Assembly: GCA_019240475.1 (NCBI GenBank)
Contig: JAFAYI010000007.1
Coordinates: forward strand, 1-64,000
Length of the DNA stretch: 64,000 nt
Direction of reading: 5' to 3'
Source of the DNA: Acidobacteriaceae bacterium
GTDB taxonomy: Bacteria > Acidobacteriota > Terriglobia > Bryobacterales > Bryobacteraceae
Shown: piece after piece, positions 37,607-46,420 of the stretch
How positions within the stretch are numbered: the first letter of the stretch is position 1
Layout of the letters: each line of letters begins with the position of its first letter
Made by a program: the position numbers and the translations under genes
The notes under the pieces: generated by a model
Database searches by the model: none
Seen by the model: only the letters and a program-made list of their open reading frames with translations
What the model was told of the DNA's origin: nothing

Positions 37607-38596
37607 CTACTTGAATCGATAACCCGCCTTCAATTCGCAGCGAAAAAGATTCCCTTGATTCTCGGAAGCTTTGACGCTGCAGTTCGCCCAGGAAACGATC
37701 AGGTCGGGTCCCAGCGGAAACACAATGTCGCTGCCGTTCAGTTCGGCCTCTATGCTGGGCCCCTCTGCGCCCGGCGGCAGCGTGAAGCTCATCGTGGAGC
37801 CGAAGATTGCTGGATAGGATTGGCGGATCACATCGCTGATGCGCGTCTGGCTAACCTCGGCTTCTAGCAGAAACGTCGCCGTGTCGGACCAGTCCATGAC
37901 CTGCACATTGAGCTTACGCTTGTCCGTTGACGGAATTTCCGAGGCGATTCGGGTGAATGGGCAAGGCCCCGCGATGCAAGAAAGCCGCACGTTCCGCAAT
38001 TCGTTGCCCTCGCCCGCATCCACCGAATAGGACTGCATTGCCGCCTTCCAGCGACTGTCGGGCGAACACGGCGGAACTTCTCCGCATGGCGTGTTGCCCT
38101 TATTGTTGACATCGAAAGTGTCCACCACGACTCCGATATTCGTGGTCGCGGTCGCCTTCCCTGAATACCGGACGCGAACGTTGCCGATCACCGTCTCGGC
38201 CTTTCTAGTCGAGATGGTTGCGGGCGGCGCGCTCGACCGCATGCGCGCGACCACGATCTCGCCCTCCGCCCTCTCCGTCATCTCAAGCGGCTTATATCCG
38301 GAGTGAACTACGCGCAGCAGAAGCTCCTGCCGCCGTACTTTCGCAGGCAGCCGCACATGAAATAAACCCGAGACATCCGACATTGCCGAAGCGGTCTCCG
38401 GGCCGGCAGTCGCCGTCACCGCGGCATCGGGGATGGGCGTCTGCTTGCGGGGATCGCTATCGTCCACCAGCACCACTCCCGAAAGCGAAAGCGGTTCCTG
38501 TGGCCGAAAAACCTGGATCAACACTATGGTCGCGGCGACCGCCGCCACTCCCAATGCCGCTCCTGCCCACGTTATGATTCGCTCTCGCCGGGTCAC
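37607..38596 (-). CDS. Membrane-anchored protein with carboxypeptidase-regulatory-like domain
   Basis: A 329-residue protein with an N-terminal membrane anchor at about 9-29. Residues about 38-120 form a carboxypeptidase-regulatory-like sandwich ('LSGVVLVDDSDPRKQTPIPD', 'DVSGLFHVRLPAKV', 'VVHSGYKPLEM'). The remaining about 200 residues ('VIGNVRVRYSGKATATTNIG', paired cysteines in 'TPCGEVPPCSPDSRW') match no family I recognise and are probably extracytoplasmic. It ends nine bases from the convergent barrel gene. Confidence 0.6.
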   Translation of the reverse strand: MTRRERIITWAGAALGVAAVAATIVLIQVFRPQEPLSLSGVVLVDDSDPRKQTPIPDAAVTATAGPETASAMSDVSGLFHVRLPAKVRRQELLLRVVHSGYKPLEMTERAEGEIVVARMRSSAPPATISTRKAETVIGNVRVRYSGKATATTNIGVVVDTFDVNNKGNTPCGEVPPCSPDSRWKAAMQSYSVDAGEGNELRNVRLSCIAGPCPFTRIASEIPSTDKRKLNVQVMDWSDTATFLLEAEVSQTRISDVIRQSYPAIFGSTMSFTLPPGAEGPSIEAELNGSDIVFPLGPDLIVSWANCSVKASENQGNLFRCELKAGYRFK

Positions 38597-38614
38597 TGTT
38601 CTAAATTAAATCTC

Positions 38615-39961
38615 GTGCGGCCTGGCGAGATCAATTCACACCGGTTTACGCGGCGGAGTTTGCTGCTCCAGGCCTTGGAGGCCGCCTCCGGCGCCGCCTC
38701 GATAGCCGTCGCTCTGGCCCCTTCCGCAAGCGCTGCCGAGCGCCTCTCCGTCTCCCCCGAATTTTCGACGCCGGCCCTTTCACCCCAGGACGACCAATTT
38801 CTAGAAGAGGTGGAAAAAGCCAATTTCCAGTTCTTTTGGGAACAGGCCGATCCGCAAACCGGGTTGGTGAAGGATCGCTGCAACGTCCGCGCGGCCGACC
38901 ATTCAACCGCCGCAAGCCTCGCCGCGACCGGTTTCGGGCTGACCGCCCTTTGTATCGGCCATCGCCGCGGGTATGTGTCGTTAAAGGACGCCCGCGACCG
39001 GGTGCTCGTCACCCTGCGCTGCCTCTTTAACCGCATGCCCAACGAACGTGGCTTTTTCTACCACTTCGCCAACATGCAGACCGGCCAACGCGTCTGGGAT
39101 TCGGAAGTCTCTTCTATCGACACCGCCATCCTGCTGTGCGGCGTGCTCACCTGCCGCGCCTATTTCCGCCACAGCGAAGTCAGCGTTCTCGCCTTGGACA
39201 TTTTCAATCGCGTGGATTGGACCTGGCTTTCCGAAGACACCACGCTGCTGCCGCACGGCTGGTCTCCCGAAACGGGTTTTCTTCCCTACCGCTGGGATCT
39301 TTATAGCGAGTTGATGATGATGTACCTGCTCGGGCTTGGCTCCTCTCGTCATCCGCTCCCGCCGGAAACCTGGAATGCCTGGAAGCGGACCACCTTCGAA
39401 TACGAGGGCCTCCGCTACATCGGCTCCTTTGCGCCCCTCTTCATTCATCAGTATTCCCAGGCCTGGTTCGATTTTCGCGCCAAGCGAGATCGCTACGTCG
39501 ATTACTTCAAAAACTCCATCGTTGCCACTGAAGTCCACCGCCGTTTCTGCATCGAGCTGAGCAAGCGATTCCCCGACTACAGCGACGATTTCTGGGGCAT
39601 TACATCCTCCGATTCCATGTACGGCTATGTCGCCTGGGGCGGCCCGCCCGAAATCGGCCCGGTGGATGGCACCGTGGTTCCAAGCGCCCCGGCCGGCTCC
39701 CTGCCCTTCATGCCCGTCCCCACGCTGCGCGTCTTGAAGCACATTAAAGATCGCTACGGTTCCCGCGCCTGGTGCCAGTACGGCTTCATTAACGCTCTGA
39801 ACCCGCTGAAAGACTGGTACGACAGCGACGTGGTGGGAATCGACACCGGCATCACCATGCTGATGGCGGAGAACCTGCGGACCGGCTTTGTCTGGAGCAC
39901 TTTTATGCAGAACCCGGAAGCTCAGCGCGCGCTGGACCGGGCCGGATTTTCGGCTATTTAA
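38615..39961 (+). CDS. Exported glycoamylase-like (GH144-type) protein
   Basis: A 448-residue protein starting at GTG 38615 with a Tat-like motif 'RRSLLLQ' and Ala-rich leader. The body has the alpha/alpha-barrel signature of the putative glucoamylase family (PF10091, including GH144 endo-beta-1,2-glucanases): 'ANFQFFWEQADPQTGLVKDR', 'GFFYHFANMQTGQRVWDSEV', 'SSIDTAILLCGVL', 'PYRWDLYSELMMMYLLGLGS' and 'DFWGITSSDSMYGYVAWGG'. The family acts on beta-1,2-glucans or related polymers; the actual substrate here is not determined. Followed by yihY after about 60 bases. Confidence 0.82.
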   Translation: MRPGEINSHRFTRRSLLLQALEAASGAASIAVALAPSASAAERLSVSPEFSTPALSPQDDQFLEEVEKANFQFFWEQADPQTGLVKDRCNVRAADHSTAASLAATGFGLTALCIGHRRGYVSLKDARDRVLVTLRCLFNRMPNERGFFYHFANMQTGQRVWDSEVSSIDTAILLCGVLTCRAYFRHSEVSVLALDIFNRVDWTWLSEDTTLLPHGWSPETGFLPYRWDLYSELMMMYLLGLGSSRHPLPPETWNAWKRTTFEYEGLRYIGSFAPLFIHQYSQAWFDFRAKRDRYVDYFKNSIVATEVHRRFCIELSKRFPDYSDDFWGITSSDSMYGYVAWGGPPEIGPVDGTVVPSAPAGSLPFMPVPTLRVLKHIKDRYGSRAWCQYGFINALNPLKDWYDSDVVGIDTGITMLMAENLRTGFVWSTFMQNPEAQRALDRAGFSAI

Positions 39962-40019
39962 TCGTTGAAAGAACAGATAGCCCGCGAGCGTCTTACCGAC
40001 AAGCGCGCAGGAGTTCAAG

Positions 40020-41054
40020 ATGGCGTCAGCGCCCCAACGCAAGATGATACTCGAACCCAACGGGAGCGAAGTTTCCACCGCGGCCGGAACCGCGCGACGC
40101 TATCGCAAGCGCCTCAGGGACGTGCGCTGGCCGGATATCAAGCCGTTGCTCAGCGACAGCTTGGATCAATGGAGCAAGCACAATGCGCCGCGTCTCGGCG
40201 CCTCTCTTGCATTCTATTCCCTGCTTTCGCTCGCGCCCCTGTTGCTTGTCGTGGTTTCGATTGTGGGCGTCGTCTTCGGGCATTCGACCGCGGAGCGCGA
40301 CACCATTCAGCAGGTTCGTTCGCTGGTGGGGCCCGCGGCCGGCAAAGCCGTTGCCGCGTTTCTGCAGGGATCCCAAAACACCACCCACGGTATCATCGCG
40401 ACGGTCATCGGCCTGGTCACGCTCCTGTTTAGCGCCTCCGGCGTGCTAATCGAGCTGCGCGACGCCTTGAACCTCATCTGGGAGGTTCCCACTCCCGGCG
40501 CGAGCGGCTTCGCCATGATCACCACGTTCATCAAAGAGCGCCTCTTTTCGTTCGCCATTGTGCTCGCAATCGGGTTTCTGCTGATCGTATCGCTAGTCAT
40601 CAGCACCTGGATCTCGGCTCTTGGCGCCCTTTCAGCCTCAGTCCTTCCCTGGGAAACGGCCGCCATGGGCGTCGTAAATGGAGTGGTATCCTTCGTCGTG
40701 ATTTCGGGACTCTTCGCCGCCATCTACAAGATCATGCCCGACGTGCGGCTGGAGTGGCCCGATGTTTTACTGGGTGGCGCCGTTACCTCCCTGTTGTTCA
40801 CCCTGGGCAAATTAGTGCTCGGCATGTATCTCGGGCGCGCGAGTTACGCCTCCACTTACGGCGCGGCCGCCTCTATCGTCGTGCTAATAGCATGGGTCTA
40901 TTACTCGGCCCAGATTTTCTTCTTCGGCGCGGAGTTGACCAAGGCATTCGCTACTCGCTACGGCTCGCAGCCGCAAACCCGTCCGCCCATCCTCCCCCCC
41001 GCCGGAGCGCCCGCGCCCGACCCCACGGCCCGCATAATCGTGCCTGAAGACTAA
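40020..41054 (+). CDS. YihY/virulence factor BrkB family membrane protein
   Basis: A 344-residue inner-membrane protein of the YihY/BrkB (UPF0761) family, formerly misannotated as RNase BN. 'HNAPRLGASLAFYSLLSLAP' starts the first helix; 'GVLIELRDALNLIWEVP', 'LPDVRLEWPDVLLGGAVTSL'-like 'KIMPDVRLEWPDVLLGGAVT' and 'YASTYGAAASIVVLIAWVYY' are family blocks. About six helices. A Pro-rich C-terminal tail follows. Possible lipid-flipping role in this family is unsettled. rsmA starts four bases downstream. Confidence 0.88.
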   Translation: MASAPQRKMILEPNGSEVSTAAGTARRYRKRLRDVRWPDIKPLLSDSLDQWSKHNAPRLGASLAFYSLLSLAPLLLVVVSIVGVVFGHSTAERDTIQQVRSLVGPAAGKAVAAFLQGSQNTTHGIIATVIGLVTLLFSASGVLIELRDALNLIWEVPTPGASGFAMITTFIKERLFSFAIVLAIGFLLIVSLVISTWISALGALSASVLPWETAAMGVVNGVVSFVVISGLFAAIYKIMPDVRLEWPDVLLGGAVTSLLFTLGKLVLGMYLGRASYASTYGAAASIVVLIAWVYYSAQIFFFGAELTKAFATRYGSQPQTRPPILPPAGAPAPDPTARIIVPED

Positions 41055-41058
41055 CGTC

Positions 41059-41808
41059 TTGCCGCGCAAGCTGGGTCAACATTTCCTCGTTCGGGATTCG
41101 ATTCTCGAACGGCTGGCTTCCGCCGCCTGTGGCGGCCATGCAAAACGCGTCATTGAAATTGGTCCCGGCCGCGGCGCGCTCACGCGATGCCTGCTGCCCA
41201 GAACCGATGAGCTGCACGCAATCGAGATCGATGCTTCCCTTGCCGGCTATCTCGAATCCAAATTCGCCGCCGAGCCAAAGCTGCATGTCCATCGCGCCGA
41301 CGTGCTCCGAACCGATCTGGCGCAGTGGGGCCCGGCGGTTATCGCGGGCAACCTGCCGTATTACATCACTTCGCCGATCATTGAAAAGTTTGTCGCTCTC
41401 GATGCAGGCTTTCCCGTTGCCGTAATGCTGATGCAGCGCGAAGTCGCCGATCGGCTTCTTGCGGAACCGGGAACGCGCGCCTACGGATATCTCACCGTCG
41501 TGGTGCGCCTGGTTTGCGACGTGCAATTCGTAGCCGAAGCGCCGGCTTCGGCATTTGTCCCGCCGCCGAAGGTGGATTCGGCTGCCGTTCGATTGCTGCG
41601 CCGGCCACAGCCGCCGGATTCGCTTCCGCGACTGATCTCCTTCGTTGGCCGCTGCTTTGCCCATAAGCGAAAGACGCTTCGCAACAACCTGCGCCCCGCC
41701 TTCGGCGCCGTGGTCGACACGCTGCCGGAAGCTCCCCTGCGCGCCGAGCAGCTCGCCGTTCCGGAATTCCTGGCTCTGTATTCAAAGCTCGTGAACCGAA
41801 GTTTCTAG
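41059..41808 (+). CDS. rsmA: 16S rRNA dimethyladenosine transferase RsmA (KsgA)
   Basis: A 249-residue methyltransferase starting at TTG 41059, 'MPRKLGQHFLVRDSILERL', the usual KsgA N-terminus. SAM motif 'VIEIGPGRGALT', acidic loop 'HAIEIDASLAGYL', and the catalytic motif NLPYYIT are intact. It dimethylates the two adjacent adenosines near the 3' end of 16S rRNA. It follows yihY by four bases and precedes gltX by 24. Confidence 0.94.
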   Translation: MPRKLGQHFLVRDSILERLASAACGGHAKRVIEIGPGRGALTRCLLPRTDELHAIEIDASLAGYLESKFAAEPKLHVHRADVLRTDLAQWGPAVIAGNLPYYITSPIIEKFVALDAGFPVAVMLMQREVADRLLAEPGTRAYGYLTVVVRLVCDVQFVAEAPASAFVPPPKVDSAAVRLLRRPQPPDSLPRLISFVGRCFAHKRKTLRNNLRPAFGAVVDTLPEAPLRAEQLAVPEFLALYSKLVNRSF

Positions 41809-41832
41809 CCTCCTTCTGTACACTGAAACTTC

Positions 41833-43254
41833 ATGATTCGGGCCCGTTTCGCGCCTTCTCCAACCGGTTATCTTCACATCGGAAGCGCGCGCACTTTCAT
41901 TTTCAATTGGCTGTATGTACGAAAGCATGGCGGCGCGCTCGTGCTGCGTATCGACGATACCGACATTGAGCGCAACACCGAAGCCTCCCTCAATTCCATC
42001 TATGAAGGTTTGAACTGGCTCAACCTGGGCTGGGACGAATTCTACCGCCAGTCCGAGCGCCTGGAGCTGCATCGCAAACTTGCTTTCGGCCTGCTTGCGA
42101 AAGGTTTGGCATACCGCGATTTCATGCCCGCCGCCACGGACTTGGAAGACAGGCCGCACGGCCAGGGCCCCTGGCTCTGTAATCCCGAGATGCGCGCTCT
42201 CAGCCAGTCCGCAAGCGATGCTCGCGCCGCCGCCGGCGAGCCGTTCGCCGTTCGTTTTCGCGTCCATCGCGAACCGTCGCGCGAGATTTCTTTTTGCGAT
42301 GAGGTCTACGGCCCGCAGTCGAAGATGACCGCCGATATCGAAGATTTCGCCCTGCTGCGAAGCAACGCGATGCCGACTTATCACCTGAGTTCCTGCGCCG
42401 ACGATATCGATCTCGGCATCACGCATATCATTCGCGGCCAGGACCACCTCGCCAATACCTTTAAGCACGTTCTGCTCTTCGAGGCCGCGGGCGCGCCGCT
42501 TCCTTCCTTCGCGCACCTGCCGTTGCTGATCGCGCCGGATGGAGCCAAACTCTCTAAGCGCAAGCATGGTCCCGTGGTGAGCGTCGTCACTTACCGCGAC
42601 AACGGATTCCTCTCGCTCGCCTATATTAATTTCCTTTGCCTGCTTGGCTGGTCGTCGAAGGACAATCGCGAGCAGATGACCCTTGCGGAGCTCCAGTCCG
42701 CTTTCGGCTTTGAAGGCGTGCATCGCAGCAATGCGGTCGTCAATTTTAGCGATGCGGACCCGATCGATCCCAAAGCGCTTTGGCTCAATTCGCAGCATCT
42801 GCGTTCTATGCCGGTCACCGCGCTTGCGCCTTTAGTGCGGCGTGTGCTCGAAGATCACGGGCTGCGGCCATATGGCGACGACGTCTTTTTCGATCGCGTT
42901 GTGGATACCATTCGCACGCGCTTTTCTACGCTGCTCGATTTCCCAACCAAAGGCCGCGCCTATTTCGCCGACGATTTTCATATCGAAAAGCAGGCGCTAG
43001 ATAAGCTCGATGCCCCGGGCGCCCGCGAGCTGCTGCGCGCCTTGGCCGATCGCCTGCAGGCCGATCCCGACTTCACCGAATCGAGCGTCGAGGCGCAGCT
43101 TCGCAAACTCGCGGAAGAGCGCGGCGTGAAGGCCGGCGTTCTGATTAACGCCTCGCGAGCGGCTCTCACCGGCCAGCCGGTCGGTCCCAGCGCATTCGCT
43201 GTTTTCATTTGCATCGGGCGTGAGCGGACCATCGCTCGCCTCCGCAAGGTTTAG
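41833..43254 (+). CDS. gltX: Glutamyl-tRNA synthetase
   Basis: A 473-residue class I aminoacyl-tRNA synthetase. HIGH-type motif 'PSPTGYLHIGSARTF' near residue 10, and KMSKS-type 'KLSKRKHG'. The anticodon-binding helical cage covers the C-terminal third. The zinc-binding Cys cluster of some bacterial enzymes is absent. With gatB in the window, the enzyme is probably non-discriminating and may charge tRNA(Gln) with Glu for GatCAB; this is inference. Confidence 0.95.
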   Translation: MIRARFAPSPTGYLHIGSARTFIFNWLYVRKHGGALVLRIDDTDIERNTEASLNSIYEGLNWLNLGWDEFYRQSERLELHRKLAFGLLAKGLAYRDFMPAATDLEDRPHGQGPWLCNPEMRALSQSASDARAAAGEPFAVRFRVHREPSREISFCDEVYGPQSKMTADIEDFALLRSNAMPTYHLSSCADDIDLGITHIIRGQDHLANTFKHVLLFEAAGAPLPSFAHLPLLIAPDGAKLSKRKHGPVVSVVTYRDNGFLSLAYINFLCLLGWSSKDNREQMTLAELQSAFGFEGVHRSNAVVNFSDADPIDPKALWLNSQHLRSMPVTALAPLVRRVLEDHGLRPYGDDVFFDRVVDTIRTRFSTLLDFPTKGRAYFADDFHIEKQALDKLDAPGARELLRALADRLQADPDFTESSVEAQLRKLAEERGVKAGVLINASRAALTGQPVGPSAFAVFICIGRERTIARLRKV

Positions 43255-43255
43255 C

Positions 43256-44833
43256 GTGCCGCGAACAATTCTCGGCCTGGGCGGTTTGCTCAGCGATCCC
43301 GCTTGCTGCCTCCTGAAGGACGGGCGGATTGCGGCCGCTATCGAGCAGGTTAAAGTCTCGCGTCAGGACAGGCCCGGCCTCTTCCCGGAAGAGGCCTTCC
43401 GCATGTGCCTCGATATCGCGGGCATTGCGGCCAATGACATCGATTGCGTCGCAATCGCGCGTCCCTTCACTTCCGGCCCGGAGAGCGCCGCCCAATTGGA
43501 GCTTCGCGCGCGCTTTCCGGCGAGCGACATAGTTGTCGTCGAGCATCATCATGCCCACGCCGCATCGGCCTACTACGTTTCCGGATTTGAATCCGCCGCG
43601 GTATTGACCCTGGATCGCGCCGGCGATTTCCGCTCGGGAGTATTGTTTCGCGCCGACGCTAACCGGATCACGCCTGTTCGCGAGATGTATTTTCCGGATT
43701 CGTTGGGGGATCTATTCAATCGCGCTACGGCCCTTCTGGGCTTTGAGCCGCGCGCCGACGAGCACAAGGTTCAATGGCTCTCCGCGCAAGGCGAGCCCCT
43801 CTATCGGGAAGTCTTCGAGGCTGTGCTGCGCCGCGGCGGCGCCCCCTGGCCGCGGCTGGATCGCAGCTTTTTCGAAGCCGACCGCCTGACTCATGGAGGT
43901 TTCGGCGCGCGTTTCTTTGAAGCCATCGAATTCGATCCCGCGCAGGCGCTCTCCACCGCTCGCAAGGCCGATATCGCCGCCAGCTTGCAAGCCGCGATCG
44001 CCGACGCCGTGATTCAAATGATCGGCGCCGCCGAACATGTCTGCATCGCCGGTGGCCTCGCCTTGAACGCGCGTCTGATTCAAGCCCTCGAAAGCCGGTT
44101 CAATCGTGTGTTTGTGCAGCCGGTGGCGGGCAACGCGGGAACGGCGCTGGGCTCGGCCCTCTACGCGCGGCATAATTTCTATGGCGAAGATTCGCGGGTG
44201 CCCTTTGAAACCCTGTGCCTGGGGCCCGCCTATTCGGCGCCGCAAATCAAGCAGGTGCTTGAAAACTGCAAGCTGCGCTTTCGCTACGTGCTCACCGAAG
44301 GCGACCTCATTCAACTCGCCGTCTCCGCGCTCGGCGACGACAAGATTATCGCCTGGATGCAAGGCCGCATGGAGTTTGGGCCGCGCGCGCTCGGCAACCG
44401 CAGCATTCTCGCTTCGCCCCTGAATCCGTATTCGACCGAAAATCTGAACGTTTACATCAAGCATCGCGAGAGCTTCCGAAAGTTCGCCGCATCCGTTCCC
44501 GAAGAGCTCGCCGCGGAATATTTCGAAGTGGGCGCCAATGCCCGCTTCCTCGCCACGGTCGGGAAGGTTCGCGCGCGGCATCGCGAAACTTTTGCCGGAG
44601 CGATTCTCGGCAAGGATTCCATTCGCGTCCATACAGTTCGCCGCCAGGAGAATCCGTTGTACCATTCGCTGCTGATGGCGGCGGGCCAAGCCACCGGATT
44701 GCCCGTGCTCTATAACACCAGCTTCAATCTGTTTGGCGACCCGCTCGTCTGCGCGCCGCGCGATGCGGTCCGCAGCTTCTATTCATCGGGAATCGACGCG
44801 CTATTCGCGGGCAGCTTCCTGCTCGAAAAATAA
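43256..44833 (+). CDS. Carbamoyltransferase (NodU/CmcH family)
   Basis: A 525-residue O-carbamoyltransferase. GTG 43256, two bases after the gltX stop, gives 'MPRTILGLGGLLSDPACCLL', the normal family start; a GTG inside gltX is less likely. The N-domain holds the TsaD-like metal site 'VEHHHAHAASAYYVSGFESA' and 'VLTLDRAGDFRSG'. The C-domain has 'GRMEFGPRALGNRSILASP' and 'GLPVLYNTSFNLFGDPLVC'. Family members carbamoylate hydroxyls of natural products or Nod factors with carbamoyl phosphate. There is no biosynthetic cluster nearby, so the acceptor is unknown. Confidence 0.9.
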   Translation: MPRTILGLGGLLSDPACCLLKDGRIAAAIEQVKVSRQDRPGLFPEEAFRMCLDIAGIAANDIDCVAIARPFTSGPESAAQLELRARFPASDIVVVEHHHAHAASAYYVSGFESAAVLTLDRAGDFRSGVLFRADANRITPVREMYFPDSLGDLFNRATALLGFEPRADEHKVQWLSAQGEPLYREVFEAVLRRGGAPWPRLDRSFFEADRLTHGGFGARFFEAIEFDPAQALSTARKADIAASLQAAIADAVIQMIGAAEHVCIAGGLALNARLIQALESRFNRVFVQPVAGNAGTALGSALYARHNFYGEDSRVPFETLCLGPAYSAPQIKQVLENCKLRFRYVLTEGDLIQLAVSALGDDKIIAWMQGRMEFGPRALGNRSILASPLNPYSTENLNVYIKHRESFRKFAASVPEELAAEYFEVGANARFLATVGKVRARHRETFAGAILGKDSIRVHTVRRQENPLYHSLLMAAGQATGLPVLYNTSFNLFGDPLVCAPRDAVRSFYSSGIDALFAGSFLLEK

Positions 44834-44842
44834 AGCGCTGCG

Positions 44843-46348
44843 TTACGGGCGTTGATTGAAGTAATTCCTGACGCCTTCCTCGGCGAGGCCGAGCGCCCGC
44901 GCCAGCGACACCTTCGCCACGTTGTATTGATACTCAGCCGAAATGAGATTCTCGTTGGCGTCCGCCACGGCCTGCTGCGCTTGCACTACTTCGACCGTGT
45001 TCGTCACGCCCGCCGCGAATCTATCCTGCGACTGTCGCAGCGATTGCCCTGCCAAATCCATGTTGCTGCGCGCCACGTCCACCTGGTCGCCCGAAGACTT
45101 TAGATCGAGCAGCGCGCTGCGTACTTCATAATCGATCTGCCCCTGCAGATTCGCGAGTTCATTGCGGCGATCGGTCAGCTCCGCGTTGCTCTCTTCAATG
45201 TCCGCGCGAATGCGGCCGCCATCGAAAATGTTAAATGAGATGGCGCCCGTCGCCTGAAACACTCCGTGAGAATTCGTGAGCAGGCGCAGTCCTTCATCCC
45301 CATAGAAACCCGATGCGGTCAGAGTCGGATACCGCTCCGCCTTCGACGCTCGCAAAGAGAACTGCGCCGCCAGCACGCGCGATTTCGCGGCCTGATAGTC
45401 CGGGCGGTGCTCGTAGGCTTGCTTCAGCGCTTCCGGTAGCGGCATCGCTTCCAGCCGAACCGAGGGCGATGGATCGGCGGTCGTGAAATCCTGCCCGACA
45501 GGCAACCCGATTATCCGGCCCAGCGTGAGCTTATCTTTTTCAAACTGATTGGTGGTTGCCACCAGCGCCTGCTGGCGCTGCTTCAGTTCCACCTGCGACC
45601 GCAGCACGTCGAGCCCGATCGCGACGCCCGCGTCGTGACGGCGGACTGCGTTCGTGTAAACCGCGTTGTCGGCATCGATTTCGGCTCGTGTTGCGATGAT
45701 GCGCGCCGCGTCGGCGATGATTTGCAAATACGCGTTGCTGACGGCTTGCACCACCAGATCGCGCGCATTCTTCACGCTCAGCACCGAGGCCTTCACGTCT
45801 TCTCGCGAAGCTCTAAAGTTGCTGATAGCTTTGAAATCGAACAGCGGAACCGTCGCGTTGGCGAGCGCGGCCTGGTAGGAGTACGGCCCCACGATGCTCG
45901 GGATGCTGAAGCCGGCGCCGGGCGGCAGGTGGACCAGAAAGCCAAGGGCCTGCAAATTAATCTGCTGCTCGGTCATGCTGAGCTGGCCGGTCACCGTCGG
46001 CAGCAGCCCGCTAAGGGCGCGCACCCGTTCGGCGCGCACCTCCAGGCTCGCTTGTTGGTTGGTCAATACCCCGAGGTTGGCCTTCAGGCCGCGCGTGATC
46101 GCGTCGTTGAGCGTTAGCGGAAGGGCCGTCCCCGACGCCGTTCCTTGCGGCACGCTGCCTTGAAAAGTGGGATCGCCTTGCGCCGGGGCCGTGGTTTGTG
46201 GCGCTTGCCCAACGGGCGCCGCCTCGCCTCCCGGTTGGCCCGGAGATCCAGGGCCTTGCGCCCATGTCATCGCCGCAGGGGCCAATATTGCGGCTAAACC
46301 GAAGAAAACGTGTCGTAGGGCTCCTGGTTTCACATGCGTTCGATGCAT
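44843..46348 (-). CDS. TolC-family outer-membrane efflux protein
   Basis: A 501-residue exported protein with signal peptide ending near 'AMTWAQ', a Pro/Gln-rich segment at about 35-70, and two TolC repeats of long coiled helices ('LTLNDAITRGLKANLGVLTN', 'QFSLRASKAERYPTLTASGF', 'SLRQSQDRFAAGVTNTVEVV'). It starts 73 bases downstream of the ADOP permease gene on the same strand, so the two are probably one transcript. There is no membrane-fusion protein gene between them. Confidence 0.9.
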   Translation of the reverse strand: MHRTHVKPGALRHVFFGLAAILAPAAMTWAQGPGSPGQPGGEAAPVGQAPQTTAPAQGDPTFQGSVPQGTASGTALPLTLNDAITRGLKANLGVLTNQQASLEVRAERVRALSGLLPTVTGQLSMTEQQINLQALGFLVHLPPGAGFSIPSIVGPYSYQAALANATVPLFDFKAISNFRASREDVKASVLSVKNARDLVVQAVSNAYLQIIADAARIIATRAEIDADNAVYTNAVRRHDAGVAIGLDVLRSQVELKQRQQALVATTNQFEKDKLTLGRIIGLPVGQDFTTADPSPSVRLEAMPLPEALKQAYEHRPDYQAAKSRVLAAQFSLRASKAERYPTLTASGFYGDEGLRLLTNSHGVFQATGAISFNIFDGGRIRADIEESNAELTDRRNELANLQGQIDYEVRSALLDLKSSGDQVDVARSNMDLAGQSLRQSQDRFAAGVTNTVEVVQAQQAVADANENLISAEYQYNVAKVSLARALGLAEEGVRNYFNQRP

Positions 46349-46420
46349 TCAATCGGAGTTTCGCACCAGCTTGGCCCAAAAATATTTAAGGACTTAACTG
46401 TTTCTGCCCAAGTTCGAAGT

